This document shows, piece after piece, positions 1 to 32,700 of a stretch of DNA of 64,000 nt. A program made the translations under genes and the position numbers. Positions within the stretch are counted from its first letter, which is position 1. Every line of letters begins with the position of its first letter. The notes under the pieces are model-generated. The model was not told the DNA's origin, searched no databases, and saw nothing but the letters and a program-made list of their open reading frames with translations. Origin of the DNA: Haliclystus octoradiatus. Lineage: Eukaryota; Cnidaria; Staurozoa; Stauromedusae; Haliclystidae. The stretch lies in NCBI GenBank assembly GCA_916610825.1, contig OU744452.1, positions 16,765,103 through 16,829,102 of the forward strand, given 5' to 3'.

Positions 1-76
1 ACATCAATTTTCTTCTGAATTTTGTCTAGCCTTCCGGGATCTAGGATCCCAGGATCCCCACTTTTTTCGGACCCTG
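1..76. mobile_element. hAT-type MITE, family H2, cut by the window edge
   Basis: Right half only: 'ttctgaattttgtctagcct', then the 'tccgggatctaggatcccag' block, ending 'cggaccctg' at 76. Confidence 0.7.
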
Positions 77-132
77 CCCACATCAATATATATTCCAAAG
101 AAATATTCATTCTACTTCTTGCATAATCTCAC

Positions 133-18129
<17,997 letters not shown>

Positions 18130-18928
18130 GGCTGCAATGAAAGTGGACGCAGAATAAAGAGATGACTAATTTTCAACCTAGAAAAAGAGATAAGTACAAC
18201 AAATTAATGTATGAACTTCATCAGGTCATGTCTTACAGTTTTTTAGTATTAGTTGTAGTTATATTCACCATATTTACATTATGTATTTTATACTATTCCA
18301 TTATCATAGGACCCCACCTGAAAATCACGTATGTCAGTGGGCCCCACCAAAGAATAAATCTCATTCATTCATTCATACTGTCACATTGACAACTGTCACA
18401 TTGTCATACTGTCAGAGACAAAATATTTGGGTATGTGGGATACATTCTGATTTTCATTTACTAATAAATTCATAAAATACATTTGGTATTTATAAAGAGT
18501 TTGTTTGCCGTTATCTATATTAACCTTCATTAAATAAGAACTGAGATAAGTTCACAGATTAACGGGATTAACAAACAACCTGCTGTTGGCCTAACCGCCT
18601 AACTGTGCATCCTGGTTAAGACTTTGTTATTGCTCCTTGAACTATGGATTTCAAATTGTTCAAGCCGAGTGGACATATTATATATGTAAGACCAGATATT
18701 CGGAATATTGTACATTTAATGCAAAACGATATCTTAATGATACACTAAATCCATAGGCCTACAGTAAGTCCATACCCGGAACAATGTTATAAGTAAAAAC
18801 ACAAAGAAGGCGGTAACAGAAAGCAGCCTAGCTAACATAGGTCTCGTTGTTTAGATCAGCATACTGACAAACAATTCAGTCAGCTTGACAAAATAGCATG
18901 CAAGGAAATAGCAAAGCATAGAACTCAC

Positions 18929-19010
18929 CTGAATCAAATGTTCGTGTTTGTACTGGACAGCGTTATAACTTATTCTAGAGATTAGAACATATGACCCACA
19001 ATCAATAATG
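18929..19010 (-). other. NT5C2: Probable 5' non-coding exon of the NT5C2-like gene
   Basis: A strong donor (CAG|gtgagt on the minus strand) sits at 18929/18928. The first coding exon is opened by a good acceptor ('ttgcag', 18132-18133) only two bases before the ATG, so an upstream non-coding exon is needed. Joining 18929 to 18131 gives a frame that closes at a TAA shortly upstream with no ATG. The 5' boundary near 19010 is a guess. Confidence 0.5.
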
Positions 19011-19417
19011 ACAATCCTTTAAGACCAATTCAAACAGATATTAGGACAATGCCTAAGGTCGCAGAGAAACAAAAGATGCTAAAAGTTTGAATGTTGAGAA
19101 TGTTTTCAATCCCACCTGTCTGGAGATTATCTGACGACACATCTGACATGAAAATTTGTAACCTTTGGATGTTCCTTTGTTGATATGCTTTTGAAATAAA
19201 AATTGCATTTGATAAAAACTCTCAGTTCAGTTTGATGGTTAGGCAGTATTTAAATTAATATAAAATTCAAAGTGTTTAAGGTGGAATAAATCAAAAAAAT
19301 TTGCAGCTTTTTTCTTACCATTTTGATGGGTGAGCTTTTCTAAAAAACAGGTATTTTTATTATTTTATTATCTCAATAAGAGGCTTTTACAATATTGGTG
19401 TCAAAATACGAATAATC
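18930..19417. promoter_or_regulatory. Shared divergent promoter region of NT5C2-like and SMYD5
   Basis: The NT5C2-like 5' exon and the SMYD5 start codon point away from each other with under 490 bp between them. No other gene fits in between. I see no clear TATA box or CpG cluster, so the extent of the promoter is inferred from layout only. Confidence 0.45.
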
Positions 19418-22400
19418 ATGGCGGGTCACGCTGGAATTGAAGTAAGAGAAATTGAAGGAAAAGGACGGGGACTATTTGCAACCAAATCATTACAATCTGG
19501 AGATATAATTCTAAAGGAAACACCACTTGTTTCTTCACAATTTTCATGGAATAAATTGTATGGTTATGAAGCTTGTCATCATTGCTTAAAGTCCTTAGAA
19601 AATGCCGAAGAAATGGCAAAACGACTAACTTCAAATTCTAGTACGCTTCTACCTTGGAAGGATTGCTGCGAGACTATCAATATTAGTTCTGACTTTGTTA
19701 AATGTCCAGATTGTAAGGTATTAGCATATTTATTGCAGTTGGGCCCCTTTCTTTAGTGGAATCTAGAATCCTTGTAGGCCTACAGTTGTAAGTTGTTTAA
19801 CTTCTAAGTTCTTACTGATACTTTTAGGTTGTAGCGTGTATGCCTAGGCCTAAATGGATTCTTGCAAGTTTTGGAACGCCAGATATTTAAAATCAAGTTA
19901 GTTAGTCAACATTCAAATAGGCCAAGTTGAGCCAATCAATTGGTTGAAAACTATTAGAAAATCCCAGGTTCGGATTATCTGCACCCCGATCTGCAAAGCA
20001 TGGCAGCTGCGCCACTGAGATGAAAATTTTTCTCGTGATTTCTGCCCCTGAAGCTAAAGTTTCCATCAAAAATTGGCAATTAAAAATTATATTTTTGTCA
20101 TTTTCTTCGCAACTTTTGCTGAAATGATAGATTTTGCCACCCCTGGAATCAAATTTGATCAGTTGCCGCCCCCGCCCCTAACTTTTTTCGGTGCTTCTGC
20201 CCCCAAGATCTCGTCGAGATTGCCATTCTTTGCGGACTGGTCTGCACCCCAGATTTTTGAAAAACAGCTGTAATTTACGCCAGCAGACTGAGGCCGAATA
20301 CCAGGTTGCGAAGTTTGTAAAGTGCGTGCCCAATATGGTTGTAGGCCTACTTGGAAGGAACCCCAGATATTTACACCAATTTTACGCCACACGAAAACGC
20401 ATTTTATGCCACGTCAACAATAAGTTGAAAACTATAGGAGAATCCCAGGATTTGACTATCTGTACGCCAAATTTTTGAAAAATCTTCTACAAGTTTACCC
20501 CGGATATATCCGGCATAACATACATGAAATCCACTATGGCACTATGGCCCGAGGATTGTCACCCCTGAAACTGCAAATTTCATTGAAAAAGAGCTGATTA
20601 AAATGGATCTTGAATTGTCATTTCATTTCAGTCTTGATTTTTGCTGAAATGATTGATATTTGGCGCCATTGCAGACAAATATATCCATTACCGCCCCCAC
20701 ACCCAACATTTTCCGGTCCTACCACCCCGAAATCCACAGTTGATAATAACGATTTGATTCTCAGTTAGGCCTACTCTGTATGAAGCACTTGTTACTTTTG
20801 TTTGTTGCTTTTTTTCGTTGCTCTTTTTTTGAAATGGATTTTGAACTTCTGCTTAGCTCTAAGTCTGGACTTTCCATATCAATTACTGATAACGTAATTG
20901 TTTTTTTTTATGCTAACCAATTGATTCAGGATAGATTTTGTTCAGTAAATTGTCTTGAAACTGCAAAAAGGCTTTACCACCAAGTTTTATGCCATCATGA
21001 TGCGTCAAACACAAAACAAGATCATCCACTGACTGTTTTAGATGAACTTTGGAGGTAAGTGATATATTTATTATTTGTTTCAATTTAATAGACCAATTCG
21101 GCTAAGAAATCACGTGACAAATAGCGGATGTTTATATCATGTGACTCACGTAAAATATCAAGTAAACTACTGCAAAACAGAGCAATATGTAGGTTTATTT
21201 TTCTTCATTAATTAATCAAAATGAGCTCGGATCTTACTATTTGTTAATCTATAGCCTAGCTAATTTTAAACGTTGAATTTTATGTTAAACCTGTTTTTAT
21301 TGGTGTAGGGGAAAATAAACCTACAGATAAATTGGTTACAAAAAAGGCAAACCGCAAGTGAATTCAAATTGATTTCTTACTAAAATCAAATTTCATTGTG
21401 ACTTAAAAACACATATCAGTATCATAGTAGCCTAATAATAATGAGAAGGTCAAGAAAGACACATTCTTTGGTTGTAACTCCAAGTTTCACGTTATTAAAC
21501 GATCATCAGACAACAAACTTCTCATTATTATTACTATTTACGCTCTGCTATTCACTAGCATTGAGCATTAGCCTATCCAATTGCCAATATTAAGTTTTAA
21601 TATTTCTAATATTATTTCTATATATAATTATATATCAGTATCATAGGCTAAATATTATCAAATATGCCATAAATTTGACTGTAAATTATACTATTTCGAT
21701 GTTATTTACAAATGAATTTGATTTCAAAAAGAATATACTGTTGAGTTCTTCGCGGAAAAAACAGTTTTAGTTCATATAGCTTTTCACCAGAGTTATGACG
21801 ATGTTAGCGTTTTACGTGGCAACCCATATACTTCTGAAGCCAGATAATACATTAAACAGTAGTCAGACTACTTGATTTTTATAGTTTTTTGTGAAGTTAA
21901 ACTTTCATAGTAGCATTTCTCGAAAGGGCCAGACGACTTGTAATTCTAAATAAGCCAGACCAGGGTATGTTATAGACAGTAGAATGGTCCAAAAAACATG
22001 AAAGTTTGAAATGTTATGGGGCCCATCGATTTTCTTGTTCAGAATGCTTTGAAAATAAGTTGTGCACAAATTTTATTGTAATTTGACATTGGGAAATGGG
22101 GTCCCAAGGCCCTTCTAAATTAATACATAAAAGTTAATGGGGAAAACGCTGATATTTTTCAAGCGCAAATACGTCATCTTTCTGAAAACATATTCTAATT
22201 TTTGCTTACATGGCCGTGGAGGTAATGATCTGAATAAACTGAATTTATTAATTTAAATATTTGAATCTTTATTATTGCCTTAAAACTATGGGGTTGAATA
22301 CGATGCATAAAAAAACGTGGCTTCCGCTTTGAAAAAGGATTAATCTACAAGTGTCTGCTGTCAATCTGTCAATCTAAAAATATTTCCGTGAAAGGTGTTG

Positions 22401-23705
22401 CCGCCGTTGATATCGTAGTTTGAAGGAAGTTTGTAACTCGAGAAGGTCATTCTGTTGAACGGTGACTGTTTTATCATAGTCATTAGAATATATATTCTAG
22501 TGACTATGATTTTATAGACACAATTTGTTGCTAACTTGTTATCAAAATATTCATTCTTGCAAGGGCCGCTTTACTCAGATAGGAGAAATAGTACTCAGAA
22601 AACTGTTCATTTTGTTTAACTCAGTTAAATTTATAACAAGACTACGCTGCCATTTGGAAAATAAAACTTCGGAAACAAAGCCTTTGACATTGTTCAACTT
22701 GATTTACGAAGGTAATTACTTGAATCTCAAAATGTTTAAAAACTTTTAAAGAGCTATATCCCTTGCTACGTGCCAAAGATTAACTCGATGTCTTCATAAA
22801 TTCATGCTTGGACATTTAACCGCTCACATGTGCCTTCAGAAAATGTATTCGTAAAATTCTTTGTCGATTACTGAACTTTATCATTATTTGAAGTTTCGAA
22901 CAGTTGATCGTTCGTGCTTCATCGTTCTCCGTGGCCTAAAATTTATTAGATGTTTTATAAACTCGAATATTGAACTCGAATATAAATCGATGAATATGAA
23001 TATAAATAGGAATTCATAGGCATCATTTCCATATACTATAGTTTTTACTAACTGTCATGAATTATATTATTTTGGTGCTCATATAATAATTCTCCCATAA
23101 CATAGAGCTCATATTTTGATCATCGTAGAAAGAAAACGAGTAAGAAAACGGCGCCAAAATGTAGACGTTCAATGGACATTTCTGTTTGCCTTGTAGCATC
23201 ATTGAACTACCCTTTTCCTTCGCTCTTTCCATCTAAAAAGTGTTACAAATGTGATTCTTCGCTTTCTATGCATAACTTCATAATTTAAATGTAACAATAT
23301 TCCCAAAAAGTAATGTATTCACTGACAAAAGTTAGTTGATCTGGCAGCGAAAATGTTACATCTTTTAATTCCTGTAATTTTTCTCCCAGGAGAACAATAA
23401 GACATAAAACACACCAGCAACAATGTCGAGTAAGCAACTATGCACAGAAGTAATTTTCTAAACCTAAAAATTAAATAAATCCTCTAATAACACGAAGTTA
23501 GATCCATTTGATAACTGCAGAAAACATATGTGCAACCGCATGCAATCATTCATTCATCTGACTGTAAACACCCACTACAGACCACATGACCACCCACTCG
23601 AAACTTAGCCGAATTAGTCTATTAACAGCTACAATTTACTTGTATGTAATTTACTTGTCAGTCCTGTGAAAAAAAAGCTCCTGTAGCTTATCAGGTTCTG
23701 AATAA

Positions 23706-23738
<33 letters not shown>

Positions 23739-26700
23739 TAAACAAAACAAACATCGAGTCAAGTAGATCATTTATAGTTTATATTTTACTTTCAGCATTT
23801 TCAAGTGTTAATAGAACGCTATACATCCCGTATTACCTAGTTCCATGTTGCATGTATGAAATTAAAAACCTCAATTATTTAATATAGCCTACATTTCTTA
23901 ACTTGCTGTTATTAGAGGTCCGGTCGCCAGAGGTCCGGTCGCCGGACACTTTATTGTTTTTGGTAAAGATGCGGTCGTTCATGTACGCATGCGCACATAT
24001 ATTGCATTATCATTCTTTTTATTTCAAAATGTCCGTTTCAAGGTGCAAAAGTTGAGAAGTTGCTTGAGCTCGAAATTTCGAATTATAAATGGAAGATAAT
24101 GTTAAATTCCTATCACAAGTATAATGAATGATGAGTTTTCACCATGGTTTGCACAACACATATTTGAAATAACCAAACTAATAAAGTGTCCGGCGACCGG
24201 ATCTCTAACCACTTCGTTCTTATGTTAAGCGGAGCTGATGTACTGCCTTAGGAAAGTTATTATATATCTTTTTTGTAGGGGATACTTTTGAATTTTTACA
24301 GGGGAGGTAGCCTATCAATTCTGAAAGTGGTGATGTAACCATTAAATATCCAAATATTAAGCATATAAATAGATATTTCACCAACCAAGCACCTATATCT
24401 AGGCCAGAGCACATCATTGCATTGAGTTGAAAGCAAATTAATTTAAATTGATTAATCCGTGTTGAAAAGTCTCTGGACATAATCTTCAGTACATCATTCG
24501 ATGTTTGAATTTTGTATGCGATTTAATTGAAGCACAACATTTCCGTGGAAACTAATCTGTATTGTGCCAAGATTAAGCTGTATACATATCAAAAAGACCT
24601 CTTAACCAGTCACAGTTTGATAAATAATTTGACAATTTTGTAAATTGGTATGCCTACAGAATAATATTTTGACTAATAATGAAAAAAACCGCTATTGGTC
24701 CCAGATATATTAAAATTTGCTTTAATAAACTTTGATAGTGTTGTAGTGGATTGTTGTCTATTGTCTTATCCATAATGTATTTCCTTTGTTAACTGTAAAG
24801 CTTCCGTTTGTAATCACGTATACCTTGTCAATGTAAATCACTGTCTGTAATGTAATCACCCTCTTCTCGTCTGCCCTTCGTGGCGACAACATCTACATTA
24901 GCAAAGCTGGTCCACCTTCATAGAGGCTCTGTTTACCAACGGTCATATTAACCCTCATTCATCCTCTCCCTGTTGGTGGCCAGCTACAACTATTATACAA
25001 ATATATATCTTATCAACGCCTATGTATGTGTGGTGGTATTAATCAATACTTCGTTCATTCCACCCGCTACAGTGTTAACAACCATTGAACAACTCACATG
25101 TATATATTAAATTTAATCTTGTATCTACTTTGACATACTTATCTATCTAAATATTGAAATTTTAACAGCAACTGCCTGATGACTATTATAGCCTCATTGT
25201 ATTCCTTATGTATTAGGTCTCATCATTTTCCACCTGAAACCACATCAATAAATCTCATTTGTAGAATGATTGCCATGGTAATACAGGTAGGAAGTCATCC
25301 TTGTTAGCCAATTAGCTAGGCTACAATCAAACCTGAAATAGCAACCACCTTTATATTGTGGCCACTTCGGTAATAATTTATACAAAATGCATTGAATCAA
25401 CCTTGTTTTATAAAGTTCAATGGCATACAATTTATCTGGACTTTATATATAACTTTATATAACGGTGACTCTTATATGCAGGTTGCCCAGTAGTACCAGA
25501 GCCATCTATTTACAAGAGTTGGGACGCGCTTTCATGTGCCGCTATCGTCTCCAATTGGACAGATGCCAGTCACGTGATTTTTGGATCCCATCTTTGTTCT
25601 TTTGAAAACAGGTTCTCAATCATTTCAAGTGAAACGCGCGAAAAAATACAATACAATATGGCTGAAAAAACACACAGCATTCTCCTGCACATACGCACAT
25701 GCGCTCGGGTCCAGGCAAAAAGATACAAAAATGGCAGAAGTGTCCCAACTCTTGTAAATAGATGGCTCTGGCAACATTGACCTGCGGTCGCTACAAACTC
25801 AACTGGAATTACGCTTAGAGTATATTGAACGATCAATGTCAGTCATGGCTTTGGCCTGGCTTCAAATTTCAAGTTTCAGAATGCCTTCAGACACACAAAC
25901 AATACAAATAACTAACACTGTAGGCGCATAGAACCCACCGGTCATTTTTGCCCTTTGAAATGTTTGTCCAAAGTCAAAAATAGTTTATATTGCACTACCA
26001 ATAAGATCATTTAATCAGGACAAACATTGATGGATTGTTCAACAATTAACCATAACCATCGATAAACAATTTAAACATGTTCACAAACAATACAGGGAAT
26101 AAATTAAGCAATCTGAGCGTTGATCACACTCTGTAGCCTAACATTCTTAAACTTTATTGACTCGTTTTTCTCTTCTGCACCACAACCATGTCACAACTAA
26201 TAAGCATAATTATCATCAGCATGCTTTCCATTATTTCTCATTTGCTGCTTTATAATCAATAGCAGATTACTAAGGCCTATTGCTTAAGTGTATTCCGTTT
26301 ACAGTCAGAGCGAGGAACTTCACCCGCCTACCTGAGTTACTCGCCCTGACAGACCGGGTTACCCAACCTCGAATTTCGGCTTGTTTCGAACATTTCCGTT
26401 TCAGACTTCTTTTGTATTAGACTAATTGTTCGATTTCAACACACATGCTTATACTGGCTTTGAATGTTTCAACTTTGGTAGGCAGGCTACTCAGGTTGCC
26501 CTTGTAAACACAACAGATTTTAACTCGGTAAGGAGAATAACTCACCTACCCGGGTATCTCGCCCTCCTTGTAAAGAGTTGGCCTTAATAACCAAATACCA
26601 TACACACACAACAAGTCAGCAACATCTATATTATACAGTATTTATTTTTTGACTTGTGTTATACTTAATGACAGGCTGGAGATAAACAACACATTTTCAA

Positions 26701-29700
26701 CAAATTATCAGACTTCTGCAATTTACCAATTAATGGGCAAAAAGGATTTGCACATAAAATACTTGGAGAGCATTTTCAGGTAAAACGACCAGTCTGCGAC
26801 ATGTACAATGTTCAAGACATTGCTCATTGCATCATTATCAAACTAAAATTATTTAAGATAAAAATTTCAAAATGGCGTTAAACCATTTGGCTACTATGCT
26901 CCCAATTGCCTGATTAATTGCACTACAGGATGAAGTTAATCAACAGTTCACAAACTCATGGAACCGTTTGTTCTTTTTCAATATCAATGTAGGCCACTGC
27001 ATATACAGTGGGTTGTACTTGATTGATTGGAGCCTGATCTCTAATGACGCCTATAATTGTAAAGTGGAGCCTACCAATTATTAAAATGATTAAAAATGAA
27101 TGAAATGATTTTAAAAGAATTAAAGTAAATCAACTGTAGCCTATTCAAGTAATTACTTCCCCTGTGAAATAACGTTCATGGACGTTAAATGACCCCAAGT
27201 TTTCATTTGACTGTTCATGAACTGTTTGTGAAGGTTTATGAACAGTTCATGAAAGTTAAATGGCCCATAATTTTCATTGACACTGTTCATGAACTGTTTG
27301 TGAATGTTTATGAACAGTTCATGAACGTTAAATGACCCCAAATTTTCATTGAATGTTCATGAACTGTTTGTAAACAGAGCCATCTATTTACAAGAGTTGA
27401 GACACGCTTTCATGTGCCGCTATCGTCTCCAATTGGACAGATGCCAGTCACATGATTTTTGGACGCCATCTTTGTTCTTTCAGAAACAGGTTCTCAATCA
27501 TTTCAAGTGAAACGCGCGAAAAATACAATACAATATGGCTGAAAAAACACACAACATTCTCCTGAAAAGGCGCACTGTTAAAAACGTGCTCGGGTCCAGG
27601 CAAAAAGATACAAAAATAGCAGAAGTGTCCCAACTCTTGTAAATAGATGGCTCTGTTTGTGAAGGTTCATAAGCTCCTGGACTGTTTTTCACTGTTTTAC
27701 TACTTGATCATACATTTGAATAAATATTTAGTCTTTGTCAATGCATTTCACATAAGTTTGAAATTTCATTTGTTTCAGATCAACTGAAATTGTATAGGCC
27801 TACTTTCATCATTTGCGATTTGGCTGCTAATTATTTAATTGAATTAGCTCAAACTTGAAACGATGAACATTTCCCTTGTGAAAAACAGTCCAGGAGTTCA
27901 TGAACAGTTCATGAACGTTAAATGGCTTCAATTTTCCTGAACTGTTCCTGAACTGTTCATAAATTGTTCATGAACAGTTCATGAACCCTCACAGACCGTT
28001 CATGAACAGTTCATGAAATTTTGGGGCCATTCAACGTTCATGAACTGTTCATGAACTCCTGGACTGTTTTCGCAGGGGTTATTATTGTTAAACGTTTTTT
28101 TCAGAATCGACTTGAACAACTAAGACTCATGCTGATCAATACAATCTTTGATGATGTTGTGACACCAGTAAGTACATACTTATATAACCCTATATGTAGC
28201 CTATCCTATAGATATCTAATTTTGAGGATTGCTCAGATGGCAGAGCAACCGAACTTCAGACCTAATCATATCTGATCGACTGTCGCTCAAATCCCCCTAA
28301 GGTCAACCCAGCCTTGACTTTATCTGAAACATCAAATGAGTACCATGAGTACCATGAGTACCGATGGAATGGTACAGAGGGAATTGCATTGTGAGTAGCT
28401 GCGGCGCATCGTTGTGCATTGACAATCAAGACCTATCTTCCATGAAATCTGTTAAAATTGATCTGCAGTGTCGCGGCTGAGATCAGTATAGAGCGTTTAA
28501 AATTGCTCTTAGCGAAAAAAGCCATTCCTCTAGAAATACAGGAGTGGTACGGGTGCCTTCGATAGGGCGACACCGTCTACATTATGGATGCACAATCGGA
28601 TGTCTGCATCAACCAGGATTTTCATGATGCTCCACCTATTTTAACATCTTATGAAAACCTGTTACCTGTTAAACAATAGGTCTCCTGAAGTGACTCGAGT
28701 GGAGCCATGAATCCATGAGCATTTGTTGATCTTACAAACCCTGATCAACTATGTAATTCTCCTATATTTATGACGTCACCAGAAGAAAGTCAATGTGAGA
28801 GTTGCTTGACACGTTGAGTTTCAATTTTTAAAGCTGCAGTCAGCCATTTTGAAAATATGGTTTCATAGGTTTTGTTATGGTTTGTTTTTACTGCTTTGAT
28901 GTCGCGAGATAGCTTCATAGACGTTATCCAATCAGATTGCAAGAATTATTCGTAGCAAAGCCTTGTTATGTTCTAAATTTGTTTATTATTTCACAGTTGT
29001 AGGAGATTGTAGTTAGTGTGTAATAATCCAAGTATGTTGTATTTCAACTGATTCAATAATGCAATGTTTGAATAAAACTTAGAATTTCACTAATTCGATT
29101 AAAACCATGTTTGCTTATTGAATTTAGTGGTTAACAGAAGATGGATTCAAGTGTTTGTTTGCTATGATTGGAATGAATGGTCAAGGAATAGCCACCAGGT
29201 AGACTAATAGGATTTGGTTTGCTTGTTTCTTATGTGAGCTGTAAAATTCGACTGGGGGCTCCAATTAGGATATGATTTTCCCTGCATAAAATTTTTTGAG
29301 TTCATGAATGTTAAGTGGCCTAATTTTCAGTAACTTTTTCACTGCGGCTACCAGGGTCCAACAAAACCCAGGAACCCAGCAACTAGGTTTCCGGAAGGCT
29401 AGACGAAATTCCGAAGAAATTCGACTTTGAATTTGTTATCTTTCGGAAATGAGTTTGAAAAACAATTTTCTGAAGGTGTAATTTGTTTTCAATCGTGTTT
29501 GAAGAGTTTATTGTGAACCTTTGTCACCTTTAATTGTTGTTTTTATCTTGTTTTGGATACTTTTCTCATTTGAATGCCTCCAAAGTAAAATAGAAGTAAA
29601 ATAGAAAAAAAATATGGCCACCATTCAGATGTTAACAATAAAATGTCTGATTCTTCTCAAAATTTGTTTAATTCTTCCTTGCAAAGTTGTGAAGAGACAC

Positions 29701-32700
29701 CTTTGTCAACACCTTGACTTACTTTATCTCAGAAAAACAACATGCAAAACATTTTTTTCAGAGAAGGCTAAGTAATTTACCCAGAAACTGTTTTTTTTTT
29801 ATTATTTTCAATGTCAAAATTGTCAAGGATTTCAAAAGAAACATTTTGGATGAAAGCCAAAACATATTGCCAATATATTTTCTCATAACATTCTCCGTGT
29901 TACCATGGCAACACGAAGTTTGAAATTGTTGAGATTTAAATGGGTTTTGAGAATTTCTGGGAAAATTTTTCCAAATATTTTTGAATATAAATCCAGGTTT
30001 CCGGAAGGCAAAATAGTTTGTTGGACCCTGGCGGCTACACCAATCTTCTGTGTAGTTTTTGACGACAAATGCTTATTGAGAATGAATCAGATCCCCTGTG
30101 AAAAACAGTTCAGTGGTTCATGAACAGTTCATGAACAGTTTATGAACAGTTCATGAAAATTTTGGGGCAATATTTTTAACGTTCATAAACTGTTCATGAA
30201 CTCCTGGACTGTATTTTGCAAGAGGTGTACGGCTTACATACCTGATTCTTTGGCACCTGAATTATTTTTAAGGTTTTCATCATTTTGAAACTTTGCTTTT
30301 ATCTCATTACAGGTTTGTTTTATTGTTTGTGTGTTTTGCATATTTTGTTTATTTTTGTAGCTCTCTCAGTCAATATGTCCACAATGTCGATGCAAGAAAA
30401 ATGTCTGCGGATGAACGTTTAAAGACTGATTCTTTTATTGATAAATTATATGAAGATATGGAAGAAGGTAGTGTGCATAATATGTGTCTAGTTTTAAATA
30501 TAGAATTATGAATACTTTAACACTTAATGGATATACTGAATTGCAACTGAAACTCACCAGACATTTAAATCTAGATTTTTCTCATTCTGCCGAAAAGCTG
30601 TTAAAACGTAACTTAAATTTCAAAAGCTACTGAGATCAGAGCATGAAAAAGCCTTCCTATTCAGTGATTTTTAGTATGTTTTCAGATTTTCAAATTTCAT
30701 AGTGTAGTTGTTTCAATAAAATATGTTGCATACATATTGGTAATAAGTCAAAAACGTTTAAATGTTTTGTAAGTCATTATATTAGTACAAATTGTGTAAA
30801 ACCAATGAAGCATAATTTCTCTGCACTATATAATATAAATAATCACTGACTCTTTAAAAAAAAAAGTTTACTACAGTAGTTTAAAGACCGCAATGTAAAG
30901 GTGGTCTTTCAATGTATGGTAACTGAAGATTTACAAAATTATTGACTTGGATTTTCAGCTGCAACTGAAGGTCTAATATGTTCAACCTGATATTGTTTTG
31001 TAAATATTATCCATCCTGCTGTTGTTTTGAATGTAACATTTTACACATGTTGATAACATTACGTGATCTGTTCCAATAACCGTGATGAAGACCCAGCTGC
31101 CGTTACCATGGTTAATAGCCTTGAATTCCAGTGAAAATTGATATGAAATGTTTTCATCCTAAATGTAACCTGCCAAATTTTTTTGAATCAAAAGCTGGAT
31201 TTCTTGAGTGAAATTTTCTCATAAATATGTTTGCTTGGAACGTTTTGAGGATTGAATATCAGAGTTGAACAAAAGCTGGAGTCAAACTAAACTCCGACTT
31301 CGGTAGATTAACCGTATTTAATCAAGAGCTAGACTTTAGTGAATATATTGTCTGACAGGAATTGGGATCAGAACCGGAGTCTAGGATACTCAGTGTAATT
31401 TCTTCATAAACATTGCAAAGTTGAAAATTGTTTAGATATTCTAACACAGCTGCAGGTTAGTAGAATCGAGAGTCACGAATTTTGAAAATTGACCTAAGCT
31501 TTTTCAGAGGACGGATTCAACTACGTTCGTACATAAATGAGCAAAAAAACATTGAGATAATTATTTTAGAAAAATCATTAAGCTTCGAAATCAACTCAAT
31601 GCTTATACACTATGGATTTTGGATAGACTGAATGGCTACTGAAAACCTACTAAAAACATACTGAAATGGGATTGGGTTCTGAAACCATTAGGTTTTCAGT
31701 AGGTTGTAAGGTTTTCAAATTCATAATGTTAGTAATAATAAACACCTTATTCTGTTTTTTTAAATTATAGTATCTGGTAATTTCTTGAATTGCGAAGGAT
31801 CGGGATTATTTCATCTACAGAGTAGAAGTAAGTTTATTTTTAATAGTACCAAGCCCTGACCAAATGACTTTTTATCTCGCCAACATCGGTAAAATATGAG
31901 CCTTCTTTTAGATTGGTCAATAGTGATGTAGCTTGACTCGGGATTGGTGTGCTCGAATGAATAGTCACCAACATTTAATTAAAAAACAGCTCTCTTATGG
32001 TTAAAGATATTTAGGAGGAAGATTAAGTTATAGAATAAATGTAATTCTAAAATAGGTAGATTGCTTTAACCTTTTTATTTGTGTAAATATAGTAACAATT
32101 GTTTCTTCAAACCAGATGATATCTTTGTAAAATCATTATACTCGTAATCCTGAAGTCTCTTACTTCACAAGTAAAAATTTTTATACCACATTTGAATCTC
32201 ATGCTTGAATATTTCACTATGAATCGTCATGTGGAAATGAGGCTATAGAAGTGGATCTCCAACACACGCATGACTTGAATAGATATTAAGGCCTGTCGTT
32301 CAAGCTCAAGATATAGTGGTTTTCACATTCACAATCAGTACGAAACTCCTCTTGGCCGTAGCATAGCCATTACTAACAAACGGTTTAGCCATTTAGCTTT
32401 CCTGAGTCTTAAAGCATTTCCAAATTTTCTTTTTCTGGATATTTTGTTGGGCTTTGGCGGCTGGTCTATAAATTAGAATTGCATTAGTTTCCTTCTGGAT
32501 TTAACTTACCCTTCCGAGATTTAGGATCCCAGGATCCCCAGTTTTGTCGAACATTGAGCAATAAGTTCCAATGGAAAGGTTGAGTTGACCTTAATGTTGA
32601 TATTTGAATCACATAGAAATAAATAGATAACTTAAGTGAACGTGATTCTAATATAAACTATAACAGCATTCAACTATCGAAACATTTTTGATGATTAAAA

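Noticed and set aside
18162-18475. Overlapping 64-75-codon frames with hydrophobic stretches
   Set aside because: Located in the NT5C2 first intron on the opposite strand; simple low-complexity AT-rich translation.
25574-25836. Overlapping open frames of 68-88 codons
   Set aside because: They fall in the H1 MITE and the related copy at 27375-27655; no family similarity, and the two copies disagree in frame.
26290-26580. Possible element with 'cgggttacccaacc' and 'acccgggtat' blocks, resembling 52910-53130
   Set aside because: The similarity is limited to short 'cccggg' and 'gtttac' motifs; no consistent ends found.
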